Shown: positions 45,464 through 53,119 of the stretch, piece after piece | How the letters are laid out: every line of letters begins with the position of its first letter | How positions within the stretch are numbered: position 1 is the first letter of the stretch | Assembly (NCBI RefSeq): GCF_040214835.1 | Contig: NZ_CP157874.1 | Location: forward strand, 3,166,001 to 3,230,000 | Reading direction: 5' to 3' | DNA from: Pseudomonas asiatica | GTDB lineage: Bacteria > Pseudomonadota > Gammaproteobacteria > Pseudomonadales > Pseudomonadaceae | Length of the DNA stretch: 64,000 bases | Notes under the pieces: generated by a model | What the model was told of the DNA's origin: nothing | The model's input: the letters and a program-made list of their open reading frames with translations, nothing else | Databases searched by the model: none | Program-made: the position numbers and the translations under genes

Positions 45464-45992
45464 GGCCGGTCTCCCAGGTGGCGGTGAGGGTGAAGCGCAC
45501 CGGGTGCTCGGGCTGCGCGGCCAGCACCTCGTGGTTGAGCAGCGACACATCGCTGAGCTCGGCACTGGCTTCCAGGCGCTGGTGGTACTGCAGCATCGCT
45601 TCCAGGTTGCGCGCCTCGGCGGTTATGCGCAGCTGGCCTTTGCGCGCGTCGGGGGCCAGGCTGAGCAGCGCCACGTCGTCCTGGGGTTGCGCTTCAAGCA
45701 TGGCGAACAGCTGCTGCCAGGGCCGTTGCAGCTGCTGCGACACGCTTTGCATCTGCGCCAGGCGCTCGGCCTGTTCGCGGCTGGCGGCGCTGCCCAGCGG
45801 TGCGACAGTGGCCGGGCGACGGCCCAGTTGCTGCTCCAGGCTGTGCACGCTGGCCTCCACTTCGACCTGCTCGGCCTGCAAGCTTTGTTGCAGCAGCACC
45901 AGGCCGGCGACCATGGCACTCGCCACGGCCAGCAGCGACCAGGCCAACGGGCTGTTGCGCCGGGGCTGGAATTCCAGGTCGAGGCGGCGCAT
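45450..45992 (-). CDS. PilN/GspL-C-like inner-membrane assembly protein
   Basis: 180 residues from the ATG at 45992, one base after the preceding stop. A short cytoplasmic start (RRLDLEFQPRR, as in PilN) is followed by one membrane span (WSLLAVASAMVAGLVLL), a coiled coil and a periplasmic domain (FAMLEAQPQDDVALLSLAPD). Layout and order fit PilN between PilM-like and PilO-like proteins. Confidence 0.83.
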   Translation of the reverse strand: MRRLDLEFQPRRNSPLAWSLLAVASAMVAGLVLLQQSLQAEQVEVEASVHSLEQQLGRRPATVAPLGSAASREQAERLAQMQSVSQQLQRPWQQLFAMLEAQPQDDVALLSLAPDARKGQLRITAEARNLEAMLQYHQRLEASAELSDVSLLNHEVLAAQPEHPVRFTLTATWETGHARP

Positions 45993-45993
45993 G

Positions 45994-46785
45994 TCAGGCC
46001 ACCGCCCGCCACATGGCGCACAGCGGGTCGGCGTCGCTGGCCGGCTGGCACAGCTGCACCGCCGCCAGTTGCGGCACCTCGCCCCGGCCCGGGGCATGCA
46101 GGTAGACCCGTGGCAGGTGTTCGCCGTACAGCTCGCAAGTGCGCTCGATCAGTGCTTGCAGGGCCTGGTCGCTGTCGGCGCAGCCTTGCGCCAGCACTTG
46201 CTGCCAGGCCCCGCCGGCGGCCAGCAGCAGCACGCTGCGGCGCGGTTCGGCCAGGACGAACAGGAAGTCGCCCTGCTCCAGCTGTGCCGAGCAGCGGTTG
46301 TAGGCGGCCATCAGGTACGGCTGCACCGAGCGCAGGCTCAGGTGGCTTTCCCGGCCCAGCGCCTGCAGCCGCTGCAGCAGGGCTTCGGGCAGCGCCGTGG
46401 CGATGCGCGCGGCACCGGCCGGCTCGGGCGACAGCACGATGCGCCAGTCGTCCAGCGGCTGCCCGTAGAGGTTTTCGAAACAGGCCCGGGCGTAGGCGTC
46501 CAGTTCGCGCGGGTGGCTGATGGCATCACTCCAGGGCACCAGGCAGAAGCGGCTGTAGCGGGCCGACAGCAGCACCCGCAACTGGGCACCGCGCACGGCA
46601 TGCTCGGCCAGCAGGGTGGCCAGGGCATCGACGGCGGCCTCCCAGGCCGGTTGGGCGGCATCACAGGTAAAGTCGCGGCTGCCCAGCCATTGGTGGTGAT
46701 TGGCGTGCCAGCTACCCAGGCCTACACCTTCGGCGCCGAGTACGGCACTGTATCTGTAAGCGCCACGATCAGATGAATGTGACAC
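45994..46785 (-). CDS. PilM/MshI-like cytoplasmic assembly protein
   Basis: 263 residues from a GTG at 46785 that lies in the end of the ATPase gene with GAGGAG 8 bases upstream. An actin-like fold is suggested by repeated strand-turn segments (QLRVLLSARYSRFCLVPW, RIVLSPEPAGAARIATALP, DFLFVLAEPRRSVLLLAAGG). It would link the ATPase to the PilN-like protein. Sequence conservation of this family is low, so the call rests mainly on gene order and size. Confidence 0.72.
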   Translation of the reverse strand: MSHSSDRGAYRYSAVLGAEGVGLGSWHANHHQWLGSRDFTCDAAQPAWEAAVDALATLLAEHAVRGAQLRVLLSARYSRFCLVPWSDAISHPRELDAYARACFENLYGQPLDDWRIVLSPEPAGAARIATALPEALLQRLQALGRESHLSLRSVQPYLMAAYNRCSAQLEQGDFLFVLAEPRRSVLLLAAGGAWQQVLAQGCADSDQALQALIERTCELYGEHLPRVYLHAPGRGEVPQLAAVQLCQPASDADPLCAMWRAVA

Positions 46786-48574
46786 GGTTGATCTCCTCGA
46801 GAGTGGTACGGCCATCCCGGACCAGGTCCAGGGCCGAGGCCCGCAGCAGGCGCAGGCCGCGCTGGCAGGCGAGGTTCTTGATTTGCGACAGGGGGCGGCG
46901 CTCGACGATCATCTGCCGCAGGTCGTCGTCCAGGTGCAGCAGTTCGGCGATGGCGCTGCGGCCGCGGTAGCCACTGCCGCGGCACTGGCCGCAACCCTGG
47001 GCGCGGACGAACTTCCAGCCGGCCACGCCCTCGCGGGTCAGGCCCGCGCCGTACAGGGTGTCGTCGTCGACTTCGCACGGCGTGGCGCAGTGCGGGCAGG
47101 CCAGGCGGATCAGGCGCTGGGCCAGCACCGCATTGAGCGCGGAGACGAAGCTGTAGGGGTCGACCTGCATCTGGCTGAAGCGGCCGATCACATCGAACAC
47201 GTTGTTGGCGTGGATGGTGGTGAACACCAGGTGGCCGGTGAGCGCCGACTGCACGGCGATTTGCGCGGTGTCCGGATCGCGGATTTCACCGACCAGGATC
47301 TTGTCCGGGTCGTGGCGCAGGATCGAGCGCAGGCCGCGGGCGAACGTCAGGCCCTTCTTCTCGTTGACCGGGATCTGCAGCACGCCGGGCAGCTGGTATT
47401 CGACCGGGTCCTCGATGGTGATGATCTTGTCCACGCCGTGGTTGATCTCGCTGATCATGGCGTACAGGGTGGTGGTCTTGCCGCTGCCGGTGGGGCCGGT
47501 GACCAGGATCATGCCGTAGGGTTCGGCGGCCAGCCGGCGCAGGGCGCGCAGGGTTTCCTCGGCAAAGCCCAGGGCCTGCAGCTGCACGCCGCTGACCCGG
47601 TCGGACAGGTCCTGCTTGTCGAGCACCCGCAGCACCGCGTCTTCGCCGAAGATGCTGGGCATGATCGATACCCGGAAGTCGATTTGCCGGTCGCCCACGG
47701 CAACCTTGAAACGGCCGTCCTGGGGCACGCGTTTTTCGCCGATGTCCAGCTCGGCCATCACCTTGATGCGCGAGATCACCTGGTCGGCGAAGGCGCTGCC
47801 GCTGGCCTTGCCGGCGCCGTTTAGCACACCGTCGATGCGGTACTTGATGGTCAGGCCCTGGCCGGTCATGCCCAGGTGGATGTCGCTGGCGTGCAGCTTG
47901 AGGGCGTCGTACAGCGTGGAGTTGACCAGCTTGACCACGCGGCTCTGGTCTTCGCTGATGCTGGCCAGCGACAGGCGCTGCAGCGGGTCGCTTTCGCTGC
48001 TGGTTTCGGCGTCGTGGTCAAGGGCGTCCACGGCGTGGAAGCTTTCTTCGTGGCGGGCCAGGAAGGTGGCCAGGTCGGCGGCGTGGGCCAGGTACAGCGG
48101 TGCGCCTTGCAGCACGTCGTCGATCCAGGCCAGACGGGCGTGGTCGAAGGGGTCGGCGAACACGCCCAGCAGTTGGCCGCCCTGCTCGATCAGCACGAAT
48201 TCACGCTTCAGGCACATCGCCAGGCTGACCTTGTCGAAGCGTGGGGTGCTCGCCAGCAGCGTGTGGCTGCCCAGCACCGGGTAATGCAGGGTCAGGCCCA
48301 GGCGCTGGGTGAAGGTGTCGGGGGTGTCGCCGGCCAGCTGTTCCAGGCGGGTGAGCAGGCGTTCGTCGCTGGTTTGCAGGCGGGCCTGGGCCAGCAGGTC
48401 GCGGGGGTAGGCAGAATATGCTTTTACCTGTGCCGGCCCTTTCGCGGGTAAACCCGCTCCCACAGGATTTTCGATATCTTCAGGATTGCAGTGCCCCTGT
48501 GGGAGCGGGTTTACCCGCGAAGAGGCCGGTGCAGGCGGTGGAGCGTCCTGGGTTGCATCGAATGCTTCTGGCAT
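46769..48574 (-). CDS. GspE/PilB-type secretion ATPase with REP-encoded N-terminus
   Basis: 601 residues. Residues ~13-50 are the in-frame translation of an inverted REP pair (48430-48532), and no usable start codon follows it before conserved sequence. The MshEN-like N-domain is degenerate. The ATPase core has Walker A GPTGSGKTTT (360-369), Asp box TIEDPVEYQLPG, Walker B ILVGEIRDPDTA, His box TGHLVFTTIHANN and the zinc motif CPHC...CGQC. It powers pseudopilus assembly at the inner membrane. GGAG lies about 11 bases before the ATG. The preceding receiver gene ends 60 bases upstream. Confidence 0.9.
   Translation of the reverse strand: MPEAFDATQDAPPPAPASSRVNPLPQGHCNPEDIENPVGAGLPAKGPAQVKAYSAYPRDLLAQARLQTSDERLLTRLEQLAGDTPDTFTQRLGLTLHYPVLGSHTLLASTPRFDKVSLAMCLKREFVLIEQGGQLLGVFADPFDHARLAWIDDVLQGAPLYLAHAADLATFLARHEESFHAVDALDHDAETSSESDPLQRLSLASISEDQSRVVKLVNSTLYDALKLHASDIHLGMTGQGLTIKYRIDGVLNGAGKASGSAFADQVISRIKVMAELDIGEKRVPQDGRFKVAVGDRQIDFRVSIMPSIFGEDAVLRVLDKQDLSDRVSGVQLQALGFAEETLRALRRLAAEPYGMILVTGPTGSGKTTTLYAMISEINHGVDKIITIEDPVEYQLPGVLQIPVNEKKGLTFARGLRSILRHDPDKILVGEIRDPDTAQIAVQSALTGHLVFTTIHANNVFDVIGRFSQMQVDPYSFVSALNAVLAQRLIRLACPHCATPCEVDDDTLYGAGLTREGVAGWKFVRAQGCGQCRGSGYRGRSAIAELLHLDDDLRQMIVERRPLSQIKNLACQRGLRLLRASALDLVRDGRTTLEEINRVTFI
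48430..48532. repeat. REP pair inside the 5' end of the secretion ATPase gene
   Basis: Two inverted REP elements (TTCGCGGGTAAACCCGCTCC and its reverse complement) lie downstream of the only plausible start codon and are read in frame. Confidence 0.88.
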
Positions 48575-48634
48575 GGCCTGCGACTCCGCTCAGGGGCGCG
48601 TCGCAGGCTGGCTCGGCCAGGGGTGCGGGCGCCG

Positions 48635-49168
48635 CTATTCCCCTGTGAGCAGTTGATCGTCGTCGGGCCCTGGGGGCTTGGCGCCGTTACGGCGGCGGTC
48701 GGCCAAAACCCAGCTTCCATCGTACAACTGCAGGGGGAACGATTCGTTCCTGTTCTGGCGTCGTTCGACGAACCCTTCAGCCGGGTTGTCCGTGGCCCTG
48801 CGCCGGCGCTCGATGCCCATCAGGTCGAAGACTGCACGGGCCAGTTCCACCAACGGGAACGGCTTGAACAGGACATGGCTCACACCCAGCTCGGCGGCCC
48901 GCTCACGCACTTCGACGGTGGGGTGGGCGGTAATCAGCACGAAGTGGCACTGCCTGTTCCTGCGTACGGTCTCCAGAACCTGAAAACCCTCCATGTCGGG
49001 CAAGCGGTAATCCAGCACGATCACTTGCGGTGCCAGGCTTGCAGCCTGCTCGATACCACTGGCACCGTCGTGGGCAACATGAACTTCCAGGCCTTGCGCC
49101 TGCAGGTACGCTTGCAGGTTCTGCGCAAGAGTCTGTTCGTCATCGACTACCAATACTCTGTTCACCAA
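48635..49168 (-). CDS. Single-domain response regulator (receiver plus unknown tail)
   Basis: 177 residues. The CheY-like receiver has VDDE, phospho-acceptor D53 (VIVLDYRLPD), T80 (LITAHP) and K102 (LFKPFP). The C-terminal ~55 residues (Arg/Asn-rich, ending DDDQLLTGE) are not a recognised DNA-binding domain, so output is likely by protein contact. It is first in the secretion operon and directly follows a sigma-54 promoter. No histidine kinase is adjacent. Confidence 0.88.
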   Translation of the reverse strand: MVNRVLVVDDEQTLAQNLQAYLQAQGLEVHVAHDGASGIEQAASLAPQVIVLDYRLPDMEGFQVLETVRRNRQCHFVLITAHPTVEVRERAAELGVSHVLFKPFPLVELARAVFDLMGIERRRRATDNPAEGFVERRQNRNESFPLQLYDGSWVLADRRRNGAKPPGPDDDQLLTGE

Positions 49169-49230
49169 GGTCGACTCCCAAGAACTGCCCGGTAACCCGG
49201 TCTGCGAAGTGCGCCCCTGTACAGGCTTGA

Positions 49231-49245
49231 GCAGGCTTCGTGCCA
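49231..49245 (-). promoter_or_regulatory. Sigma-54 promoter of the receiver/secretion/csg operon
   Basis: On the minus strand: TGGCAC-GAAGC-CTGC. The -24 element is perfect and in the TGGCACG context; the -12 element differs by one base from TTGC. The start codon at 49168 is ~63 bases downstream of the -12 element. Confidence 0.78.
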
Positions 49246-49339
49246 GGCGTGAATAGTCATGCTGAATAACCGTAACTCATTGATTTTGCAGGGGCACCGA
49301 TCACTACCCGCAACGCGGCGGGCAGGCGCACCAGCCCCG

Positions 49340-49401
49340 TTCCCCACATGCGGGGAAAGCGATGGCACACTGCTATTTCGTTATTCCCCAGCATTGGGGA
49401 A
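49340..49401. promoter_or_regulatory. Two TTCCCC-N6-GGGGAA palindromes (candidate enhancer sites)
   Basis: TTCCCC-ACATGC-GGGGAA (49340-49357) and TTCCCC-AGCATT-GGGGAA (49384-49401). Centres are 44 bases apart, about four helical turns, so both face one side of the helix. They lie ~95-155 bases upstream of the -24 element, the usual range for NtrC-type activators. A related TTCCCC-N6-GGGG site lies upstream of mnxG. Confidence 0.7.
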
Positions 49402-49416
49402 ACGCCATCAGGGGCC

Positions 49417-50058
49417 TCAGTCGGCGATCTCCACGGTAGCGGACGCACGCAAACGTTGGCGCACGGACTGGCGCGCCTGCGCCTCCCGCTGCCCGATGAG
49501 CGTGGCCCTGGCCAGGACCAGGCCCTGTTCGCGTATGACCGAAGGCTCGTCACTTTGTTGCTGCACTCCTTGCAGGTTTTGCGAATTGGCATCATAGAAT
49601 GCCTCCACTTCGGCCTCGCTGGGCGCGGCGACCGCGCTGAGCTGGGCGTACACCTGCTGCGCGGCCAGCTCGCGCCGGGTGTACTCATTGTACTGTGCCC
49701 TATCGAAACCCGCTTCCGCCAGCCGCCGCTCAAAAATTGCCGGGCTGCCAAGCGCGGCCTCGATCTCGCCCACATGCGCCGACACCTGCTCGTCGCTGAT
49801 GGCTATGCCGAGGCGCTGGGCCTCCTGCCACAACAGCTCCTTGTCGATCAGTTCATCCAGGGCCTGATCGCGCAGGCGCTGGTACAGGTTCGGGTTGCGG
49901 ATGCTGGCCACCGCGCGGCCCTGGGCGTCCAGGTATTCGCTGAAATAGCGCTCCAGGCGCATCGTCTCGATCTCCACACCGTTGACCCGTGCCGCCGGCA
50001 TATCGGCCCAGCTTGCCTTGGCCAGCACCTGCAACAGGCACAACAACAGAACACGCAT
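49417..50058 (-). CDS. SurA-N-like periplasmic chaperone
   Basis: 213 residues with a short signal peptide (RVLLLCLLQVLAKASWA). It has the SurA_N-like pattern ARVNGVEIETMRLERYFSEYL, LRDQALDELIDKELLWQEAQRLGI and YTRRELAAQQVYAQL. The parvulin isomerase domain is absent, so it is a chaperone-only form. It is the last gene of the mnxG operon and could help fold or guide the very large oxidase in the periplasm. That role is inference. Confidence 0.8.
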   Translation of the reverse strand: MRVLLLCLLQVLAKASWADMPAARVNGVEIETMRLERYFSEYLDAQGRAVASIRNPNLYQRLRDQALDELIDKELLWQEAQRLGIAISDEQVSAHVGEIEAALGSPAIFERRLAEAGFDRAQYNEYTRRELAAQQVYAQLSAVAAPSEAEVEAFYDANSQNLQGVQQQSDEPSVIREQGLVLARATLIGQREAQARQSVRQRLRASATVEIAD

Positions 50059-50070
50059 GGCAACCTCCGC

Positions 50071-51804
50071 TCAAGGGCTGTCCGGCAGTGGCCGGTACGG
50101 GGTGACCGCGGTAAAGCGCGGCCCGGGAAGGGCCACCGCCACCACATGGGCACCGGCCATGCCCTGGCGGCGACCGGGGCCGAAGCCCAGGGCCGGGGTC
50201 AGGCCGGTGGACACATCATGCAGGCCCTCCAGCGCGGCAATCAGCTGCTCGCGGCTGGTGTCACGGCCAGTCTGCTTCAACGCTTCGCTCAACAGGCGCA
50301 GGGCGCACAGGGTGTTTACCTGCAACGACGCCTGGCGGGGGGCGAGCCCCTGGCGCTGCTGCAGGCCGGCCAGGGTCGCCAGGCCCTGTTCGGTCCAGTC
50401 CTCGGGCACGTAGGGATAAGCCAGGAACACCCGTTGCGACCAGAACTCGGGCAAGCGCGCCACGGCGCCGGTCACCTGGCTGGAGGCGCCAAACAGGTAT
50501 GGCTGGCGGCCGGCTGACTGCAGCGCCGAAGCCAGTTCGGCAAAGGCCTGGGCACGGCCGAGGAAGACAATGCCCTGCCCGTCCACGGCTTTTCCTGCAA
50601 AGGCCTGGGCCGCAGGTGTTGCCCAGCCCTGCTGCAGCAGGCGTTCGCGCACCTGTTCGGCCAACGCCGCATGTTCATTGCCGGCATACACCACACGCAG
50701 GTCGCCCGCTGCCAGGCCCAGCGCTGCGCGGGCGTGGCCGGCCAGGCTCAGCAATTGCGCGGGCAAGCCGGGCAACGGGTCGAAAATCTGTGGGCTGCCG
50801 CCGCTTCGTGGGGTGCTGCCGATCAGCGGTACATTGTGTGGCGCCAGCAAGGTTGCCAGGCGCTGGTCGAGCATGGGTACCAATGGCGCGATCAGGGCGA
50901 ACACCCGTTCCTGCTCCAGCAACTGCTGCAGTGCCCGTTCGGCGCTGGCCGGGTCGGCGCCCGGGTCGAGCACCACCAGTTCCAGGCGTCGCCCGTGGAT
51001 GCCACCCTGCTGGTTGAGTTGCGTCAGGCCGTCTTCCAGCACCGCACGCACCACCTGCCCGGCCTCGGCCAGCGGGCCGGATGCCGGCAGCAAGGTGCCC
51101 AGGCGCAGCACGCCCTCCTCCACGCCGGGGTCGCGCTCCTGGGCCAGGCGCTTGAGGTAGGCCGTGAGGTTGCGCTGGTCGGCCAGGGTCAGCTCGAAGC
51201 GTGGCATGGCCGGGTCCAGGCGATTACCGGCCGGGTCGACGCCATGCTGGATGGCCCGGGCCAGGCTGCTGTCGGTGTAGGCCGGATAGCGGCGGCCGTT
51301 GACCTCGCGTTCGCCCTGGCCTTGCGCCAGGCGCTGCCAGTCGAGGCTGGGCGGGCGTACCCCCCCTTCGGCGCGGCCGCGGCCATCGTTGCCGTGGCAG
51401 CTGGCACAGGGCAGCACGCTGGCGGGGACCGTCATGTCGCTGACACCGACCCGGGCCTGCAGTTGTGCGTCGCTGCTGGAGACGCCCTGGCGGTAGAGGT
51501 GTTTGCCGGCTTGTTCATGTTCGGTCAGGTCCAGGGCAAAGGCAGAAGAAAAGTGTGCCATGCCGAGCACGAACGCCAACCAGATCGCAAGCCCTGTGGG
51601 AGCGGCCTTTGTGGGAGCGGCCTTGCGTCGCGAAAGGGCTGCACAGCAGCCCCAGCGATAGTTGCACCAACCCAGATAACGGGGAGCGCTGCGCGCTCCT
51701 TTCGCGACGCAAGGCCGCTCCCACAAAGACCGCATCCACAAAGGGAGTTCCCAGAGTGGCAGATGCCACAGAGGCCAATGCCGCAGAGATCGCATGATGC
51801 TCAC
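50071..51804 (-). CDS. Fusion of cytochrome c and periplasmic ligand-binding protein, REP in its N-terminus
   Basis: 577 residues. The start GTG at 51804 overlaps the SCO gene stop (GTGA); ATG 51795 is an alternative. Residues ~26-70 are translated from a REP pair, and the hydrophobic signal segment (IWLAFVLGMAHFSSAFA) comes only after it at ~74-90. Then a cytochrome c domain with heme motif CASCH and a Peripla_BP_6-type branched-amino-acid-like binding domain (LRLGTLLPASGPLAEAG, GGIHGRRLELVVLD) follow. A heme plus ligand-binding fusion suggests periplasmic redox sensing or electron transfer. If export needs a signal near the N-terminus, the REP may impair it. Confidence 0.85.
   Translation of the reverse strand: MSIMRSLRHWPLWHLPLWELPLWMRSLWERPCVAKGARSAPRYLGWCNYRWGCCAALSRRKAAPTKAAPTGLAIWLAFVLGMAHFSSAFALDLTEHEQAGKHLYRQGVSSSDAQLQARVGVSDMTVPASVLPCASCHGNDGRGRAEGGVRPPSLDWQRLAQGQGEREVNGRRYPAYTDSSLARAIQHGVDPAGNRLDPAMPRFELTLADQRNLTAYLKRLAQERDPGVEEGVLRLGTLLPASGPLAEAGQVVRAVLEDGLTQLNQQGGIHGRRLELVVLDPGADPASAERALQQLLEQERVFALIAPLVPMLDQRLATLLAPHNVPLIGSTPRSGGSPQIFDPLPGLPAQLLSLAGHARAALGLAAGDLRVVYAGNEHAALAEQVRERLLQQGWATPAAQAFAGKAVDGQGIVFLGRAQAFAELASALQSAGRQPYLFGASSQVTGAVARLPEFWSQRVFLAYPYVPEDWTEQGLATLAGLQQRQGLAPRQASLQVNTLCALRLLSEALKQTGRDTSREQLIAALEGLHDVSTGLTPALGFGPGRRQGMAGAHVVAVALPGPRFTAVTPYRPLPDSP
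51592..51735. repeat. REP pair inside the cytochrome/binding-protein gene
   Basis: Inverted pair of the GCGACGCAAGGCCGCTCCCA type with a doubled end (GTGGGAGCGGCC twice near 51597-51620). It is read in frame, between the start codon and the signal-peptide core. Confidence 0.87.
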
Positions 51805-52466
51805 CGCCCTGCCAAAGGCAGTGCCAGCAACTGCATGCGCTGGGCAATCGCCGCAGGCGGCGCATCCGGGCGGATCTTGCTCCAGCGCTTGCCGGCCACG
51901 TCGCCGGCAATCAGCTGTGTCGAATGCTGCTCGGGGCTGGGCAGAAACTGGCCGATGCGGCCGAGCACCAGGTCGACATTGGCCTTGTCACCCGTCAGGA
52001 ACACCCAGTTGGGCCCATCCACGCCCTGCTTCTCGGCAAACGCCTTGAGCACTTCGGGGGTGTCGTTGAGCGGGTCGCTGCTGATCGACACGAAGGTCAC
52101 CTGGCTGGCCAGCTGCGGCCCCATGGTCTCGCGCACTTCACGCAACTTGCGGGTAATCAGCGGGCAGGCGTCGGTGCAGTGGGTGAAGATCACGTTGAGC
52201 ATCACCACCTTGTCCTTGAGCACATCGCTGTAGAAGCGCAGCTCGCGGCCGTTCTGGTCCTTGAGCACAGTGTCGGTGAACCAGGTCTGGGCATCGCGGG
52301 TGCCGCCGCCACTGGTCATCGCCTGCGGGGCCGGCTGCGGTTCTGGCGCCTGCGGGGCATGGCCTTCATGGGCGAACGCCACCGAGGCGAGGATCCACAG
52401 GCAGCCACCCAGCACCAGCCAGTCAAAACCGCGCATGGCAACGCGGCGGTTGCTTACCTGGCTCAT
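51801..52466 (-). CDS. SCO1/SenC-family copper chaperone
   Basis: 221 residues. The N-terminal signal or anchor is LVLGGCLWILASVAFA. The thioredoxin-fold core has the copper-binding CTDAC (CxxxC) in NVIFTHCTDACPLITRKL and FVSISSDPLNDTPEVLKAFA; a His near residue 180 (PEQHSTQ) can complete the site. It would deliver copper or reduce cysteines in the periplasm. It overlaps both neighbours by 4 bases. The copper-rich MnxG in the same operon is the likely client. Confidence 0.9.
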   Translation of the reverse strand: MSQVSNRRVAMRGFDWLVLGGCLWILASVAFAHEGHAPQAPEPQPAPQAMTSGGGTRDAQTWFTDTVLKDQNGRELRFYSDVLKDKVVMLNVIFTHCTDACPLITRKLREVRETMGPQLASQVTFVSISSDPLNDTPEVLKAFAEKQGVDGPNWVFLTGDKANVDLVLGRIGQFLPSPEQHSTQLIAGDVAGKRWSKIRPDAPPAAIAQRMQLLALPLAGR

Positions 52467-53119
52467 GGTTGCACCTCGTGATGGTCGGCAATGGCCGTGC
52501 TCTTGGCATGCACCCGGCGGGCGCCGAGGCGGTTGATTTCGTCGATCAGCACTGCCGGGTCGGTGAACCCGTAGTAGCGCGTCCAGTGCCCGGTGCGCCC
52601 GTCACCCACCAAGATCAGCGGCGGGTGCTGGCTGAGATCGGCGCTGAAGCTGCCCAGGCCCTTGAGGGTTTCGCTGATGGCGTACGGCGTGCCGGTCAAC
52701 CAGCTCCAGCCCGGCCCCTTCTGGAAGGCCTTGGCGTAGTCCTGCAGGCGCCTGGCGTCGTCACGTTGCGGGTCGACGCTGATCGACACCAGATGAATGT
52801 CTTGCCCTACCCGGCCACCCAGTTGCTGCTGGACCTTGCCCATGATCGACGACACCACCGGGCACACCGTGGTGCAGCTGGTGTAGATGAAGCCCATGAC
52901 CACCAGGTGGTCACCCACCAGGTCTTTTTCCAGGCGTACCGGCATACCGTCCTGGTTCAGCAGCGAGACATCGGCAAAGCGCACGCTGGCCTTTTCCTGG
53001 CGCGCCGCCGGCGGCTGTTCGGCGTGGCCGTTGTGATCGTGGCCACCATGGGCCAGAGCCAGGTTGCCGGCCAAAGCCAGGCTCAGGGCCAACAGTTTGC
53101 AAGCATGCTTGGCGCTCAT
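52463..53119 (-). CDS. SCO1/SenC-family copper chaperone, His-rich N-terminus
   Basis: 218 residues. The signal peptide is LLALSLALAGNLALA, and the mature N-terminus HGGHDHNGHAEQ is a probable extra metal-binding stretch. The core has CTTVC in GFIYTSCTTVCPVVSSIM and VSISVDPQRDDARRLQDYA; DLSQHPP supplies the conserved His. It is the second SCO protein in a row, in an operon with a multicopper oxidase. It overlaps the beta-propeller gene by 4 bases. Confidence 0.9.
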   Translation of the reverse strand: MSAKHACKLLALSLALAGNLALAHGGHDHNGHAEQPPAARQEKASVRFADVSLLNQDGMPVRLEKDLVGDHLVVMGFIYTSCTTVCPVVSSIMGKVQQQLGGRVGQDIHLVSISVDPQRDDARRLQDYAKAFQKGPGWSWLTGTPYAISETLKGLGSFSADLSQHPPLILVGDGRTGHWTRYYGFTDPAVLIDEINRLGARRVHAKSTAIADHHEVQP

